Source: Streptomyces sp. SA15
Lineage (GTDB): Bacteria; Actinomycetota; Actinomycetes; Streptomycetales; Streptomycetaceae
NCBI RefSeq assembly: GCF_002291145.1
Contig: NZ_NTGE01000164.1
Coordinates: 62,001 to 126,000 of the forward strand
Reading direction: 5' to 3'
Length of the DNA: 64,000 nt
The translations under genes were made by a program, and so were the position numbers. The notes under the pieces were generated by a model, which did no database searches, was not told the DNA's origin, and was given only the letters and a program-made list of their open reading frames with translations. This document shows positions 55,400-63,488 of this stretch, one piece after another. Positions within the stretch are counted from its first letter, which is position 1. Every line of letters starts with the position of its first letter.

Positions 55400-56199
55400 G
55401 CATCGTGAAAGGGCGGTCCATGCTCGACATACGCGGCCTGAAGAAGGTGTACGACGGCTCCGGGCGGCGGGTGGAGGCGGTACGCGACCTCACCTTCACC
55501 GTCGACGCCGGCGAACTCGTCTGTCTCGTCGGCCCGTCGGGGTGCGGCAAGACGACTCTGCTGAAGTGCATGGGCGGCCTGCTGGCGCCGACTTCGGGCG
55601 AAGTGCTGCTCGAGGGGCGGAAGGTGACCGGGCCGCCGCCCGGCATGGCCTTCGTCTTCCAGGAGTACGGCCGCAGTCTGTTCCCGTGGATGCGGGTCGG
55701 CGAGAACGTCGAACTCCCCCTGAAGCAGAAGGATTTGAGCAAGGCGCGACGCCGGGAGCTGGTGACGGACGCGCTGCACTCGGTCGGGCTCGGGGACGCG
55801 GCCGGGGCGTATCCCTGGCAGCTGTCGGGCGGTATGCAGCAGCGGGTCGCCATCGCCCGTGCGCTGGCGTACGAGCCGCGGGTGCTGCTGATGGACGAGC
55901 CGTTCGCGGCGGTGGACGCGCAGACGCGGGCGGATCTGGAGGACCTTGTACGGCGGCTGTGGCGGGAGCGGGGCATCACGATTCTGTTCGTGACCCATGA
56001 CATCGATGAGGCCGTCTATCTCGGTGAGCGGGTGATCGTGTTGTCGGCCTCCCCCACCGTCGTGCAGGAGCAGTTGAAGGTTGATCTGCCGGATGAGCGG
56101 GATCAGTTGCATACGAGGGTGGCTCCGCGGTTTGCGGAGTTGCGTACGCATGTGTATGCGCAGATCCAGGCCGCGAAGAGGGCGGACGCCGGGGCCTAA
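55396..56199 (+). CDS. ABC transporter ATP-binding protein (SsuB type)
   Basis: The 267-residue ATPase has Walker A LVGPSGCGKTTLLK, Q-loop FVFQEYGRSLFPW, signature LSGGMQQRVAIARALA, Walker B VLLMDEPFAAVD and the switch histidine FVTHDIDEA. The GTG at 55396 is coupled to the upstream permease stop; ATG at 55420 is an alternative start. It completes the importer. Confidence 0.92.
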   Translation: MSIVKGRSMLDIRGLKKVYDGSGRRVEAVRDLTFTVDAGELVCLVGPSGCGKTTLLKCMGGLLAPTSGEVLLEGRKVTGPPPGMAFVFQEYGRSLFPWMRVGENVELPLKQKDLSKARRRELVTDALHSVGLGDAAGAYPWQLSGGMQQRVAIARALAYEPRVLLMDEPFAAVDAQTRADLEDLVRRLWRERGITILFVTHDIDEAVYLGERVIVLSASPTVVQEQLKVDLPDERDQLHTRVAPRFAELRTHVYAQIQAAKRADAGA

Positions 56200-56214
56200 C
56201 AGCTCGGTCCCGGA

Positions 56215-56300
56215 TGTGATTTGGCGGCTGCGGGTTGTGGGGGTTGTTCGCGCCCACGCGGCGGAGCCGCATCATGTCACAGCCCCGCGCCCCTTCAGGG
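56215..56300. repeat. Streptomyces interspersed repeat between convergent genes
   Basis: The stretch includes GCGGCTGCGGGTTGTGGGGG, CGCGGCGGAGCCGCAT and CAGCCCCGCGCCCCTTCAGG, the modular sequence that I recall from many Streptomyces intergenic regions. It lies between the convergent ATPase and GntR genes, where it can form stem-loops (CGGCGGAGCCG) and may end transcription from both sides. Confidence 0.7.
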
Positions 56301-56966
56301 AGTTGCCCAGAGGCCTCTTACATGGCCGAGGTGCCTGGTGATCACCGCGCGTACGGCGTCCTCGTCCCGTGCGAGCAGCGCGTCGAGGAGCTCCAGGTGC
56401 TCCTCGGCGGAGGACTGCAGCCGTCCCGCCTCCGCCAGTGCCGTCAGGCCGTACAGGCGGGAGCGGCGGCGCAGGTCCCGTACCACCTCGACCAGGTGCG
56501 CGTTGCCCGCGAGGGCCAGTAGGCCGAGGTGGAAGCGCAGGTCCGCCTCCACGTAGGCGACGAGGTCGCCCGCCGCGGCGGAGGTGACGATCTCCTGGGC
56601 GAGCGGGCGCAGCGCCTCCAGGTCGGCGGGGCCGGCCGTGGTGGCGAGTGCGACCGTGGTCGGGATCTCGATGAGGGACCGGATGTGGGTGTACTCGTCG
56701 AGCTGTCGCTCCGAGACGGCGGTGACCCGGAAGCCCTTGTTGGGGACGGTGTCGACCAGGCCCTCCTTGACGAGGTCCAGCATGGCCTCGCGCACCGGGG
56801 TGGCGGAGACGCCGAAGCGGGCGGCGAGGCCCGGCGCCGAGTACACCTCGCCCGGCCGCAGCTCGCCGGCGATCAGCGCGGCCCGCAGCGCGTCCGCGAC
56901 CCGCTCCCGGTGGCTGGGTTTCCTGCCGCCCAGCACGGGCAGGTCGGGGATGTGCTGCGGGGCCAT
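56295..56966 (-). CDS. GntR/FCD-family regulator of the hydroxyproline operon
   Basis: The 223-residue protein has the GntR winged helix (SHRERVADALRAALIAGELR, then GVSATPVREAMLDLVKEGLV) and an all-helical FCD effector domain (EADLRFHLGLLALAGN). I chose the ATG at 56966 with AAGGAGAA 8 bases upstream. It follows the epimerase by 51 bp as the last gene of the hydroxyproline operon and probably represses it. Confidence 0.88.
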   Translation of the reverse strand: MAPQHIPDLPVLGGRKPSHRERVADALRAALIAGELRPGEVYSAPGLAARFGVSATPVREAMLDLVKEGLVDTVPNKGFRVTAVSERQLDEYTHIRSLIEIPTTVALATTAGPADLEALRPLAQEIVTSAAAGDLVAYVEADLRFHLGLLALAGNAHLVEVVRDLRRRSRLYGLTALAEAGRLQSSAEEHLELLDALLARDEDAVRAVITRHLGHVRGLWATP

Positions 56967-57017
56967 GACAGTCGTTCTCCTTCGGTCACCGGACATTGTG
57001 GGATCCGCCCGAACCGC

Positions 57018-58019
57018 CTACAGCACGAATCCCGCCGGGAACGGGTCCGACGGATCGAGCAGATACTGCGCGGTTCCGGTGACCCAGGCGCGGCCGGTGA
57101 AGCTGGGCAGGACGGCGGGGCGGCCGGCGACCTCGGTGGTGGCGAGGAGGCGGCCGGTGAACCGGGTTCCGATGAAGGACTCGTTCACGAACTCGGTGTG
57201 CAGGGGAAGTTCGCCACGCGCGTGGAGTTGCGCCATGCGCGCGCAGGTGCCCGTACCGCAGGGCGAGCGGTCGAACCAGCCGGGGTGGATCGCCATCGCG
57301 TGCCGAGAGTGCTGGGCGGTGACGCCGGGTGCGAGCAGGTGGACGTGGTGGCAGCCGTGGATGGACGGGTCCTCGGGGTGGACGGGTTCCTCCTCGGCGT
57401 TGATCGCCGCCATGAGGGACAGTCCGGCCTTGAGGATGTCGTCCTTGCGGGCGCGGTCGAAGGGCAGACCGAACTCCTCCAGCGGCAGGATGGCGTAGAA
57501 GTTGCCGCCGTAGGCCAGGTCATAGGTCACCGTGCGCCCGTCGGCGAGGGTGATCTTGCGGTCGAGGCCGACGGAGAAGGACGGGACGTTCTGGAGGGTG
57601 ACCGCCTTCGCGGCCCCGTCCTCCACCGCCACCTCGGCGACGACCAGGCCCGCCGGGGTGTCGAGCCGGATCGTGGTGACCGGCTCGCCAACCTCGACCA
57701 TGCCGGTCTCGACGAGCACGGTCGCCACGCCGATCGTGCCGTGCCCGCACATCGGCAGATAGCCGGAGACCTCGATGTAGATCACGCCCCAGTCGCAGTC
57801 GGGGCGGGTGGGCGGCTGGAGGATCGCGCCGCTCATCGCCGAGTGGCCACGCGGCTCGTTCATCAGCAGCTGTTTGATGTCGTCGCGGTGCTCACGGAAG
57901 TACAGGCGCCGCTCGTTCATGGTCGCACCGGGGATGGTGCCGATGCCGCCGGTGATCACGCGGGTGGGCATGCCCTCGGTGTGCGAGTCAACGGCGTGCA
58001 GGACGAGTCTGCTGCGCAT
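57018..58019 (-). CDS. 4-hydroxyproline 2-epimerase (proline racemase family)
   Basis: The 333-residue enzyme has both catalytic cysteines, Cys91 in LPMCGHGTIG and Cys254 in DRSPCGTGTCARMA. It converts trans-4-hydroxy-L-proline to cis-4-hydroxy-D-proline. Proline racemases and trans-3-hydroxyproline dehydratases share the fold, but two cysteines and the neighbouring genes favour the epimerase. The ATG at 58019 has GGAGG 6 bases upstream. The next gene upstream ends 11 bp before. Confidence 0.9.
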   Translation of the reverse strand: MRSRLVLHAVDSHTEGMPTRVITGGIGTIPGATMNERRLYFREHRDDIKQLLMNEPRGHSAMSGAILQPPTRPDCDWGVIYIEVSGYLPMCGHGTIGVATVLVETGMVEVGEPVTTIRLDTPAGLVVAEVAVEDGAAKAVTLQNVPSFSVGLDRKITLADGRTVTYDLAYGGNFYAILPLEEFGLPFDRARKDDILKAGLSLMAAINAEEEPVHPEDPSIHGCHHVHLLAPGVTAQHSRHAMAIHPGWFDRSPCGTGTCARMAQLHARGELPLHTEFVNESFIGTRFTGRLLATTEVAGRPAVLPSFTGRAWVTGTAQYLLDPSDPFPAGFVL

Positions 58020-58030
58020 GACCGGCCTCC

Positions 58031-58921
58031 CTACGCCAAGCCTGCGGCGACGGCGTTCTCGGTGGCGGAGCGGATCGTGGCCTCCTGCTCGGGGAGCAAC
58101 GGCACCCTGGGCGGACGGCAACGTCCCCCGTGGCGGCCGACGATGTCCATGGACAGCTTGATGGCCTGCACGAACTCGACCTTGGAGTCCCAGCGCAGCA
58201 GCGGGTGCAGTTGCTCGTAGAGCTTCTTGGCAGTGCTCAGGTCGCCGCCGACCGCCGCGCGGTACAGCTCCACCGTGGACTTCGGCAGGGCGTTCGGGTA
58301 GCCGGCCACCCAGCCCTTGGCGCCGGCCAGCGCGAGTTCCAGCAGGACGTCGTCGGCGCCGATCAACAGGTCCAGTTCCGGGGCGAGTTCGGCGAGCTGG
58401 TAGGCGCGGCGGACGTCTCCGGAGAACTCCTTGACCGCACGGATGTACCCCTCGCCGTGCAGCTTGGCGAGCAGCTCCGGCACCAGGTCGACCTTGGTGT
58501 CGATGGGGTTGTTGTACGCCACGATCGGCACACCGGCCTCGGCGACCTCGGCGTAGTGGGCGAGGACGGAACGCTCGTCCGCGCGGTAGGCGTTGGGCGG
58601 CAGCAGCATCACGGCGGCGCAGCCCGCGTCGCGTGCCTGTTCGGCCCAGCGGCGGGCCTCGGCGGAGCCGTAGGCGGCGACGCCGGGCATCACGCGCGCG
58701 CCGCCGATGGCGGCCACGGCCGTCTCGACGACCTTGGCCCGTTCCTCGGGGGTGAGCACCTGGTACTCGCCGAGCGATCCGTTCGGTACGACGCCGTCGC
58801 AGCCGTTGTCGACCAGCCAGGCGCAGTGCTCGGCGTACTTGCCGTGGTCGACGGAGAGGTCGTCGTTCAGCGGGAGCGCGGTGGCGACGAGCACGCCGCG
58901 CCAGGGACGGTGGTCGGTCAT
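58031..58921 (-). CDS. Dihydrodipicolinate synthase-family enzyme, probable pyrroline-4-hydroxy-2-carboxylate deaminase
   Basis: The 296-residue barrel protein has the family blocks VVPNGSLGEYQVLTPEER, PIVAYNNPIDTKVDL and the Schiff-base lysine in IRAVKEFSGD. In hydroxyproline pathways this protein turns 1-pyrroline-4-hydroxy-2-carboxylate into alpha-ketoglutarate semialdehyde and ammonia. The ATG at 58921 overlaps the stop of the FAD gene upstream (ATGA). Context is the main support for the substrate. Confidence 0.87.
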   Translation of the reverse strand: MTDHRPWRGVLVATALPLNDDLSVDHGKYAEHCAWLVDNGCDGVVPNGSLGEYQVLTPEERAKVVETAVAAIGGARVMPGVAAYGSAEARRWAEQARDAGCAAVMLLPPNAYRADERSVLAHYAEVAEAGVPIVAYNNPIDTKVDLVPELLAKLHGEGYIRAVKEFSGDVRRAYQLAELAPELDLLIGADDVLLELALAGAKGWVAGYPNALPKSTVELYRAAVGGDLSTAKKLYEQLHPLLRWDSKVEFVQAIKLSMDIVGRHGGRCRPPRVPLLPEQEATIRSATENAVAAGLA

Positions 58922-60330
58922 GAGAGTCCTCTCTCTGTGGGCTGTCGGGCAAGGACGCCGAGGGGTACGGGCCGCGCGAACGGCCGCCGGGAGGGGGTGA
59001 ACGCGCACCCGGCGAGGCCGGCGACCGCGGGGCCGCACACCCGCCCCTGGCACCAGCCCATCCCGGCCCGCGTCAGCAGCTTCACGGTTCGCAGGTCACC
59101 GGCGCCGAGTCGCTCGACGGCCTCCCGGATCGCACCGCCGTCGACCTCTTCGCAACGGCATACGACGGTGTCGTCGGTGACCTGCTCGGCCCAGTGCGCG
59201 GGCGGCGCGTACACGGTGTCGAGCGCGGCGGAGAACTCCCGCAGCCGGGCCCGGGACTTCGCGGCCGCGGCCCACTCCCGCCGGTCGGGTTCGGCCCCGT
59301 GCAGCCGCGCCGCGGCGGAGCGTCCGGCGATGTGCCCCTCGGCGAGCGCCAGGGCCGCCCCGCCGATGCCGGTGGCCTCACCCGCCGCCCAGACACCGGG
59401 AACGTCGGTGCGTTGTTCATCGTCCACATGAACGTTCGAGCCTTCGAGGCGGCAACCCAGGGTCTCGGCCAGATCGGTGTGCGGCAGCATGCCGTGGCCG
59501 ACGGCCAGGGTGTCGCAGGGGATACGGCGCTCCGTGCCGGGCCTGACCCGTCCGGTGGCGTCGAGCGCGGCGACGGTCACCGCCTCCAGCCGCTCGATGC
59601 CGTGCGCCTCGGCCACGGTGTGGCGGACGAAGGTGCGCACGCGGTGCCGCAGCAGCCGGGCCGCGTATCCGGCGCCCTCGGCGACCTTGTCCGGCTGCGC
59701 GGCCAGTGCGCGGGTCCGCCGTAGGAACGCGCGCGGATCGGCGGACTCGACGAGCGCGGCGATCTCCATCCCGGCCGCGGCGAGCCCGGTGGCCACCGGC
59801 AGCAGCAGCGGCCCGGTCCCGGCGACGACGGCGGTCCGTCCGGGCACCGCGAGGGCCCCCTTGAGCATGGCCTGGGCGCCGCCCGCGGTGATGACGCCGG
59901 GGAGGGTCCAGCCGGGGAAGGGCAGCACCTTCTCGTAGCCGCCGGTGGCGAGGAGCACGGCGTCGGCACGCACCTCGACCGGCTCCTCCTGCTCGGGGCC
60001 GAGCAGGGCGTGCACGGTGAAGCCCTCGCCCCACCGCTCGCCTCCCTCCACGAGCCAGACATGATGGCCCGTCAAGTGACGTACGACGCCTGCCCGCACG
60101 TGGGAGCCCAGCCCGTCCCGCAGTCGCTCCCAGGTCCGCCACTGGTGGTGCAGGGCCTGGGGTCGGCCGGCGCGCAGTTCGGCGGCCGGCTGCCGGTAGA
60201 ACTGTCCGCCGGCCTGTGCGGCCGAGTCGAGCAGTGTGACCCGGACGCCGCGGGCCGCAGCGGCGAGGGTCGCGGCGAGACCGGCCGGCCCCGCGCCGAT
60301 CACCGCGAGCCGCGGTCGCTCACTCGACAT
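58918..60330 (-). CDS. FAD/[2Fe-2S] oxidoreductase subunit of D-hydroxyproline dehydrogenase
   Basis: The 470-residue protein has FAD and NAD folds (LAVIGAGPAGLAATLAAAAR, TAVVAGTGPLLLPVATGLAA) and a C-terminal BFD-like [2Fe-2S] site with CRCEEVDGGAIREA and WCQGRVCGP. It matches the alpha subunit of HcnABC/octopine-oxidase-type amino acid dehydrogenases. With the two genes upstream it forms the three-part enzyme for cis-4-hydroxy-D-proline. The ATG at 60330 overlaps the upstream stop. Confidence 0.87.
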   Translation of the reverse strand: MSSERPRLAVIGAGPAGLAATLAAAARGVRVTLLDSAAQAGGQFYRQPAAELRAGRPQALHHQWRTWERLRDGLGSHVRAGVVRHLTGHHVWLVEGGERWGEGFTVHALLGPEQEEPVEVRADAVLLATGGYEKVLPFPGWTLPGVITAGGAQAMLKGALAVPGRTAVVAGTGPLLLPVATGLAAAGMEIAALVESADPRAFLRRTRALAAQPDKVAEGAGYAARLLRHRVRTFVRHTVAEAHGIERLEAVTVAALDATGRVRPGTERRIPCDTLAVGHGMLPHTDLAETLGCRLEGSNVHVDDEQRTDVPGVWAAGEATGIGGAALALAEGHIAGRSAAARLHGAEPDRREWAAAAKSRARLREFSAALDTVYAPPAHWAEQVTDDTVVCRCEEVDGGAIREAVERLGAGDLRTVKLLTRAGMGWCQGRVCGPAVAGLAGCAFTPSRRPFARPVPLGVLARQPTERGLS

Positions 60331-60622
60331 GCCCGGTCCCCTCCTGCGTACGGATGATGTCGCCCGGACGCACCGGCACCAGACAAGCCCGCCTGTTCGG
60401 GCGATCGTTGACGGTCACCAGGCAGTCGAAGCAGACGCCGATCCCGCAGAAGATGCCGCGCGGACGGCGTTCGCCACGGGTGCTGCGCCAGGAAGTGACT
60501 CCGGCCGACCAGAGCGCGGCGGCGACCGTCTGGCCGGGCAGCGCCTCGACCGTACGGCCGTCCAGGGTGATGGTGAAGGCGGGGCCCGGCTCGGCCCCGG
60601 CGAGGTCAAAGGGGGATGTCAC
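60320..60622 (-). CDS. Small [2Fe-2S] ferredoxin subunit of D-hydroxyproline dehydrogenase
   Basis: The 100-residue protein has FTITLDGRTVEALPGQTVAA and cluster ligands in IFCGIGVCFDCLVTVND with a last cysteine in RRACLVPV. It is the HcnA-like gamma subunit that links the two flavoproteins. The GTG at 60622 overlaps the upstream gene stop by 4 bp and its own end overlaps the next start. Confidence 0.9.
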   Translation of the reverse strand: MTSPFDLAGAEPGPAFTITLDGRTVEALPGQTVAAALWSAGVTSWRSTRGERRPRGIFCGIGVCFDCLVTVNDRPNRRACLVPVRPGDIIRTQEGTGHVE

Positions 60623-61770
60623 GCGGCCTCCTCGGGGAAACGGTCGGGCCGGAACGGCGCCAGGTCCAGGTCGGGCGTCTTCGCGGTCAGCGCCTGCGCG
60701 ATCAAGTGCCCGGTGCCGGTGGCCAGTCCGATGCCCGCGCCCTCGTGCCCGCAGGCGTGGAAGAGCCCGGGGACGCGGGGATCGGGGCCGATGGCGGGCA
60801 GGTGGTCGGGCATGTACGGGCGGAAGCCGACGTAGGACCGCAGAGCGTGGACGCCGGCCAGGAAGGGGAACAGCCCGGTCGCGCCGGCCGCCAGGGCCCG
60901 TACCGCCGCCAGTGAGAAGGTCCGGTCGAAGCCGACGCGTTCACGGCTCGCGCCGATCAGGATCGGGCCCGCCGCCGTCCCCTCCACGACCGGCGAGGTC
61001 TGCAGCGCGGCGGAGTCGCTGGCCACATCGGCCACGTAGTCGGCGGCGTACACCTTGTGGCGGACCAGACGCGGAAGCGGTTCGGTGACCAGGACGAAGC
61101 CGCGCCGGGGCAGGACGGGCAGGGAGGTTCCGGCACGTGCGGCGAGTTCGGCGCCCCAGGTGCCGGCCGCGTTGACGACCGCCGGGGCGTGCAGGTCACC
61201 CCGGTCCGTACGGACCCCGCGCACTTCCCCGTCCGCCGTGCGCAGTACGTCCGTCACGGTCCGGCCGGTGAGCAGGCGCGCGCCGGAGGCCTTCAGCAGG
61301 TGGGCGGCGGCCAGGGCGGGCATGACCTGGCTGTCCTGCGGGTAGTGGACGCCGCCCGGCAGGCCGGGGGCGAGATGGGGTTCGAGGTCGTACAGTCCGC
61401 CGCCCGTGACCTTGTCCGCCACAACGCCTGCGGCGCGCTGCCCTTCGGCGAACCGCTCCAGGGCCGCGAGTCCGTCGGAGGTCGAGGCGACCACGACGCC
61501 ACCCTTGGCCTCGTACTCGAAGATCTCGCCGTACTCCCCCGCGAGTTCCTCCCACAGACGCCCGGACAGCTGGGCGAGATCGAGCTCGGGACCCGGCTCC
61601 TTGTCGGAGACGAGGAGATTGCCCTCACCCGCGCCGGTCGTGCCGCCGGCCACCGGCCCACGGTCGACCACGGTGACGTCGAGGCCCGCCCGGGCCGCGT
61701 ACAGGGCGCAGGCGGCACCCACCATTCCGGCTCCGACGACCACGACTTCGCAGGTCAGTCGCTCGCTCAC
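60619..61770 (-). CDS. DAO-family flavoprotein, catalytic subunit of D-hydroxyproline dehydrogenase
   Basis: The 383-residue D-amino-acid-oxidase-fold protein starts EVVVVGAGMVGAACALYAAR and has AAGTWGAELAARAG, YVGFRPYMPDHLPAIGPDP and GHEGAGIGLATGTG. It would oxidise cis-4-hydroxy-D-proline to the pyrroline for the deaminase. The GTG at 61770 has no ribosome site; CATAGTACTGAC stands just before it, so a leaderless transcript from a TAGTAC-type -10 is likely. It opens the whole hydroxyproline operon. Confidence 0.88.
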   Translation of the reverse strand: MSERLTCEVVVVGAGMVGAACALYAARAGLDVTVVDRGPVAGGTTGAGEGNLLVSDKEPGPELDLAQLSGRLWEELAGEYGEIFEYEAKGGVVVASTSDGLAALERFAEGQRAAGVVADKVTGGGLYDLEPHLAPGLPGGVHYPQDSQVMPALAAAHLLKASGARLLTGRTVTDVLRTADGEVRGVRTDRGDLHAPAVVNAAGTWGAELAARAGTSLPVLPRRGFVLVTEPLPRLVRHKVYAADYVADVASDSAALQTSPVVEGTAAGPILIGASRERVGFDRTFSLAAVRALAAGATGLFPFLAGVHALRSYVGFRPYMPDHLPAIGPDPRVPGLFHACGHEGAGIGLATGTGHLIAQALTAKTPDLDLAPFRPDRFPEEAA

Positions 61771-61837
61771 GTCAGTACTATGTCACATGGCTCTGATACG
61801 GGGAATGACGCCGACGCCGGGAGACCCGGACGGAAAC

Positions 61838-61889
61838 GGTGGGTTGAAGAGGTGGGTTGAAGAGGTGGGCTGAAGAGGTGGGTTGCTGA
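61838..61889. repeat. Four tandem 13-bp repeats upstream of the hydroxyproline operon
   Basis: The unit GGTGGGTTGAAGA occurs twice exactly (61838, 61851), once with one change (61864) and once with two changes near its end (61877). It lies between the operon start and the terminator of the MmyB-type gene. No coding function is seen. Confidence 0.7.
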
Positions 61890-61892
61890 CAA

Positions 61893-61925
61893 GGCGCCGT
61901 CGGCGACCTGAACGCCGACGGTGCC
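61893..61925. terminator. Hairpin terminator of the MmyB-type gene
   Basis: GGCGCCGTCGGCG (61893-61905) pairs with CGCCGACGGTGCC (61913-61925) with one G-U pair around a 7-base loop. It starts just beyond the stop at 61928 on the minus strand. Confidence 0.65.
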
Positions 61926-61927
61926 TG

Positions 61928-62599
61928 TCAGGCCTCGGGGGCGGGCACCACGCTGAGGTGGCCGGCCGTGCGGCGGGGGCGGACGGCCCGCCGCGGGGCC
62001 GGCACCGGGCGGCGCGCGGGGCGCAGCACCAGCGTCAGCCGGGTGTAGCCCATGTCCCGCAGGGTCCTGGGCGTCTCGTCGACGACCCGGCAGTCGGTGG
62101 CGCCCCAGCGCGGGTCGGGATGCAGCAGCGGGCGGACGGCGCCGTCGTGCTCGACGCCCTGCTCGCCGACCGCGCGGATCCAGTGCGGCAGGCCGTGCCG
62201 GTAGGCGGCCTCCATGATCGGGTCCTGGGCGATGTCCCGGCGGATCGACTGCAGCCCGTGGTCGTGGCCGTGTCGCTCAACGGCGGCGGCGAAGTGCGCC
62301 AGCATCGGCAGGCACCAGCGCGACTCGTGCTCGCCGAGGACCGTGCTCGCGTCGGGGTGGAACAGGACGAACCTCAGGAAGTTGTCGCCCGGCATGGCCG
62401 TCGGGTGGGTGCCCACGCCTCGGAAAAGTGTCTCGAAAGCGGTGTTGGCCAGGACGACGTCCCAGCGGTGGTCGAGAACGAGGGACGGAAAGGGGACGGC
62501 CTCCAGGAGGGTGGCGTAGTCCCGCAGATACGCCTGGGCCTCGGGACTCTCGGGGACGGGCCGCGGCTGCGACCGCTGCCCACCTGCCTGATATGCCAT
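61928..62599 (-). CDS. MmyB-type ligand-binding domain protein without helix-turn-helix
   Basis: The 223-residue protein matches the C-terminal MmyB-like ligand-binding domain (LEAVPFPSLVLDHRWDVVLA, NTAFETLF, DNFLRFVLFHPDA, LRRDIAQDP-like stretch) of XRE regulators. The usual N-terminal DNA-binding domain is absent: only about 20 residues precede the domain, and no such domain is encoded upstream. Family proteins bind fatty-acid-like ligands in known structures. Alone, the domain may be a sensor or partner protein. The tail is rich in Arg and Pro. Confidence 0.75.
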   Translation of the reverse strand: MAYQAGGQRSQPRPVPESPEAQAYLRDYATLLEAVPFPSLVLDHRWDVVLANTAFETLFRGVGTHPTAMPGDNFLRFVLFHPDASTVLGEHESRWCLPMLAHFAAAVERHGHDHGLQSIRRDIAQDPIMEAAYRHGLPHWIRAVGEQGVEHDGAVRPLLHPDPRWGATDCRVVDETPRTLRDMGYTRLTLVLRPARRPVPAPRRAVRPRRTAGHLSVVPAPEA

Positions 62600-62823
62600 C
62601 GGGAGGTCACCCCTCTTGCCTATGCGGCCTTCACGCGGCGCCTTGATCCTGGTGCCCCGACTTGAGCCGTGTCAACTATCGTGGCATTCCACGGCTGTTG
62701 ACGGCTGAAATTGGACACAGTTGTGGCGAGACCTGGATGTGAGTTCGAATGACCGGCTACTCTCCGGGAAGTTCACGGCAACCCGCTTGTGAGAAGCCAG
62801 TGAGAAACGTAGGAGATCTGTCG

Positions 62824-63474
62824 GTGTCGGATGGCTTCCAGTCTCCGGGCGACGTGGCGTCGGCCGTACTGCCGTCCGTCGTCGCCCGCGTCACCGCACT
62901 CGCCGACCGGCTCGGCGTGCCGCACGCGGAGGTCTTCGACACCGGCCGCCTGTCCGTGGCCTCCGGTGTGCCCGAGCCCGTCGTCAAGGCGCTGCTGAGC
63001 GGCCGCCCCGCGGGCGAACCGGACGTGCAGGCACGGTTCCTGCAACGCCTGGACATGCTGCGCCGCACGCGGCTGAAGCCCAACGGGCGCAAGTACACCC
63101 AGCAGGAGATCGCCGACGGCGCCGGCATGTCCCGGCAGCAGGCCGGCGCGCTCATCAACGGCGACCGCCGCCCCACCATGGAGCACTGCGACGCCATCCA
63201 GCGGTTCTTCCGGGTGCACGCCGGTTTCCTCACGGCGGAGGACCCCGAGGCGCTCGCGGGCGCCCTCCAGCGCGCCGAGCAGGACCTTTTGCAGAGACTC
63301 GCCGAGCGGGAGGCGGCCGCGGCCGCCGACGACCCGCTGGAGCGGCTGCTGCAGGACCACGGCGTCCGCGGGATCGCCTGGCGGGCCGCGCAGTTGCCCA
63401 CCGACCAGCACCGCGACAAAGTGGCGGAGTGGCTGGACATGCTCTTGGAGAGCGTCAAGCGGCCCGAGTCCTGA
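62824..63474 (+). CDS. XRE-family helix-turn-helix regulator
   Basis: The 216-residue protein has a helix-turn-helix in YTQQEIADGAGMSRQQAGAL followed by INGDRRPTMEHCDAI, and an Ala/Glu-rich helical segment after it. I chose the GTG at 62824 with AGGAGA 8 bases upstream; an earlier ATG at 62749 lacks a ribosome site. It is followed at 14 bp by a metallopeptidase gene, a common regulator-peptidase pair in Streptomyces. Confidence 0.82.
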   Translation: MSDGFQSPGDVASAVLPSVVARVTALADRLGVPHAEVFDTGRLSVASGVPEPVVKALLSGRPAGEPDVQARFLQRLDMLRRTRLKPNGRKYTQQEIADGAGMSRQQAGALINGDRRPTMEHCDAIQRFFRVHAGFLTAEDPEALAGALQRAEQDLLQRLAEREAAAAADDPLERLLQDHGVRGIAWRAAQLPTDQHRDKVAEWLDMLLESVKRPES

Positions 63475-63488
63475 TCCGGGGGAGAACT

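Noticed and set aside
61838..61889. CRISPR-like repeats
   Set aside because: The units are directly adjacent, only 13 bp long and without spacers.
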